A stretch of DNA of 7,847 bases from Prevotellaceae bacterium UBA7028 (GTDB taxonomy: Bacteria; Bacteroidota; Bacteroidia; Bacteroidales; Bacteroidaceae): the NCBI GenBank assembly GCA_002494215.1, contig DLBF01000189.1:1-7847 (forward strand), written 5' to 3'. Within the stretch, counting starts at the first letter, position 1. Each line of letters begins with the position of its first letter. The position numbers and the translations under genes were made by a program. Positions 6,770-7,847 of the stretch are shown here, in pieces. The notes beneath the pieces were generated by a model. That model was given only the letters and a program-made list of their open reading frames with translations, had not been told where the DNA came from and searched no databases.

Positions 6770-7847
<1,078 letters not shown>

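Overview
The window looks like chromosomal DNA from the order Bacteroidales (Bacteroidota), most likely a Prevotella-like organism. The evidence is protein sequence style, a Bacteroides-type promoter (TTTG, 19 bp, TAAGTTTG), start codons preceded by A-rich leaders instead of Shine-Dalgarno sites, and moderate-GC genes separated by very AT-rich gaps. The genus is a guess; the phylum is fairly safe. All seven genes lie on the minus strand, so transcription runs from high to low coordinates. They fill nearly the whole window: no gap exceeds about 125 bp, and no RNA gene, mobile element or CRISPR array was seen.

In transcription order, the first block (7847 to 3535) is housekeeping. It starts with the 3' part of an ABC-F ATPase gene (YbiT-like, N-terminus outside the window), followed by grpE, dnaJ and folC. 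GrpE and DnaJ are the nucleotide exchange factor and J-domain partner of DnaK, which is not in the window. The folC start codon overlaps the dnaJ stop codon (ATGA), so a folate gene appears to be tied to a chaperone gene. A sigma-54-like -24/-12 element and a short palindrome lie just upstream of grpE. The grpE-dnaJ gap holds two arrays of 7-bp repeats, and the dnaJ start codon is itself the end of one repeat unit.

The second block (3491 to 1) is a galactose-use operon: galM (aldose 1-epimerase), an MFS sugar transporter of the FucP/GluP type, and galK (galactokinase, cut by the window edge). Together they would import galactose, convert the beta to the alpha anomer, and phosphorylate it at C1. 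The next Leloir genes, galT and galE, are not visible. The block has its own promoter in the folC-galM gap, and an 11-bp perfect inverted repeat is centred on the -7 box of that promoter, which looks like an operator.

No clearly new multi-gene system is visible. The points most worth following up are the degenerate second nucleotide-binding domain of the ABC-F protein, the operator-like inverted repeat at the gal promoter, the sigma-54-like element before grpE, and the heptad repeats that reach into the dnaJ start codon.
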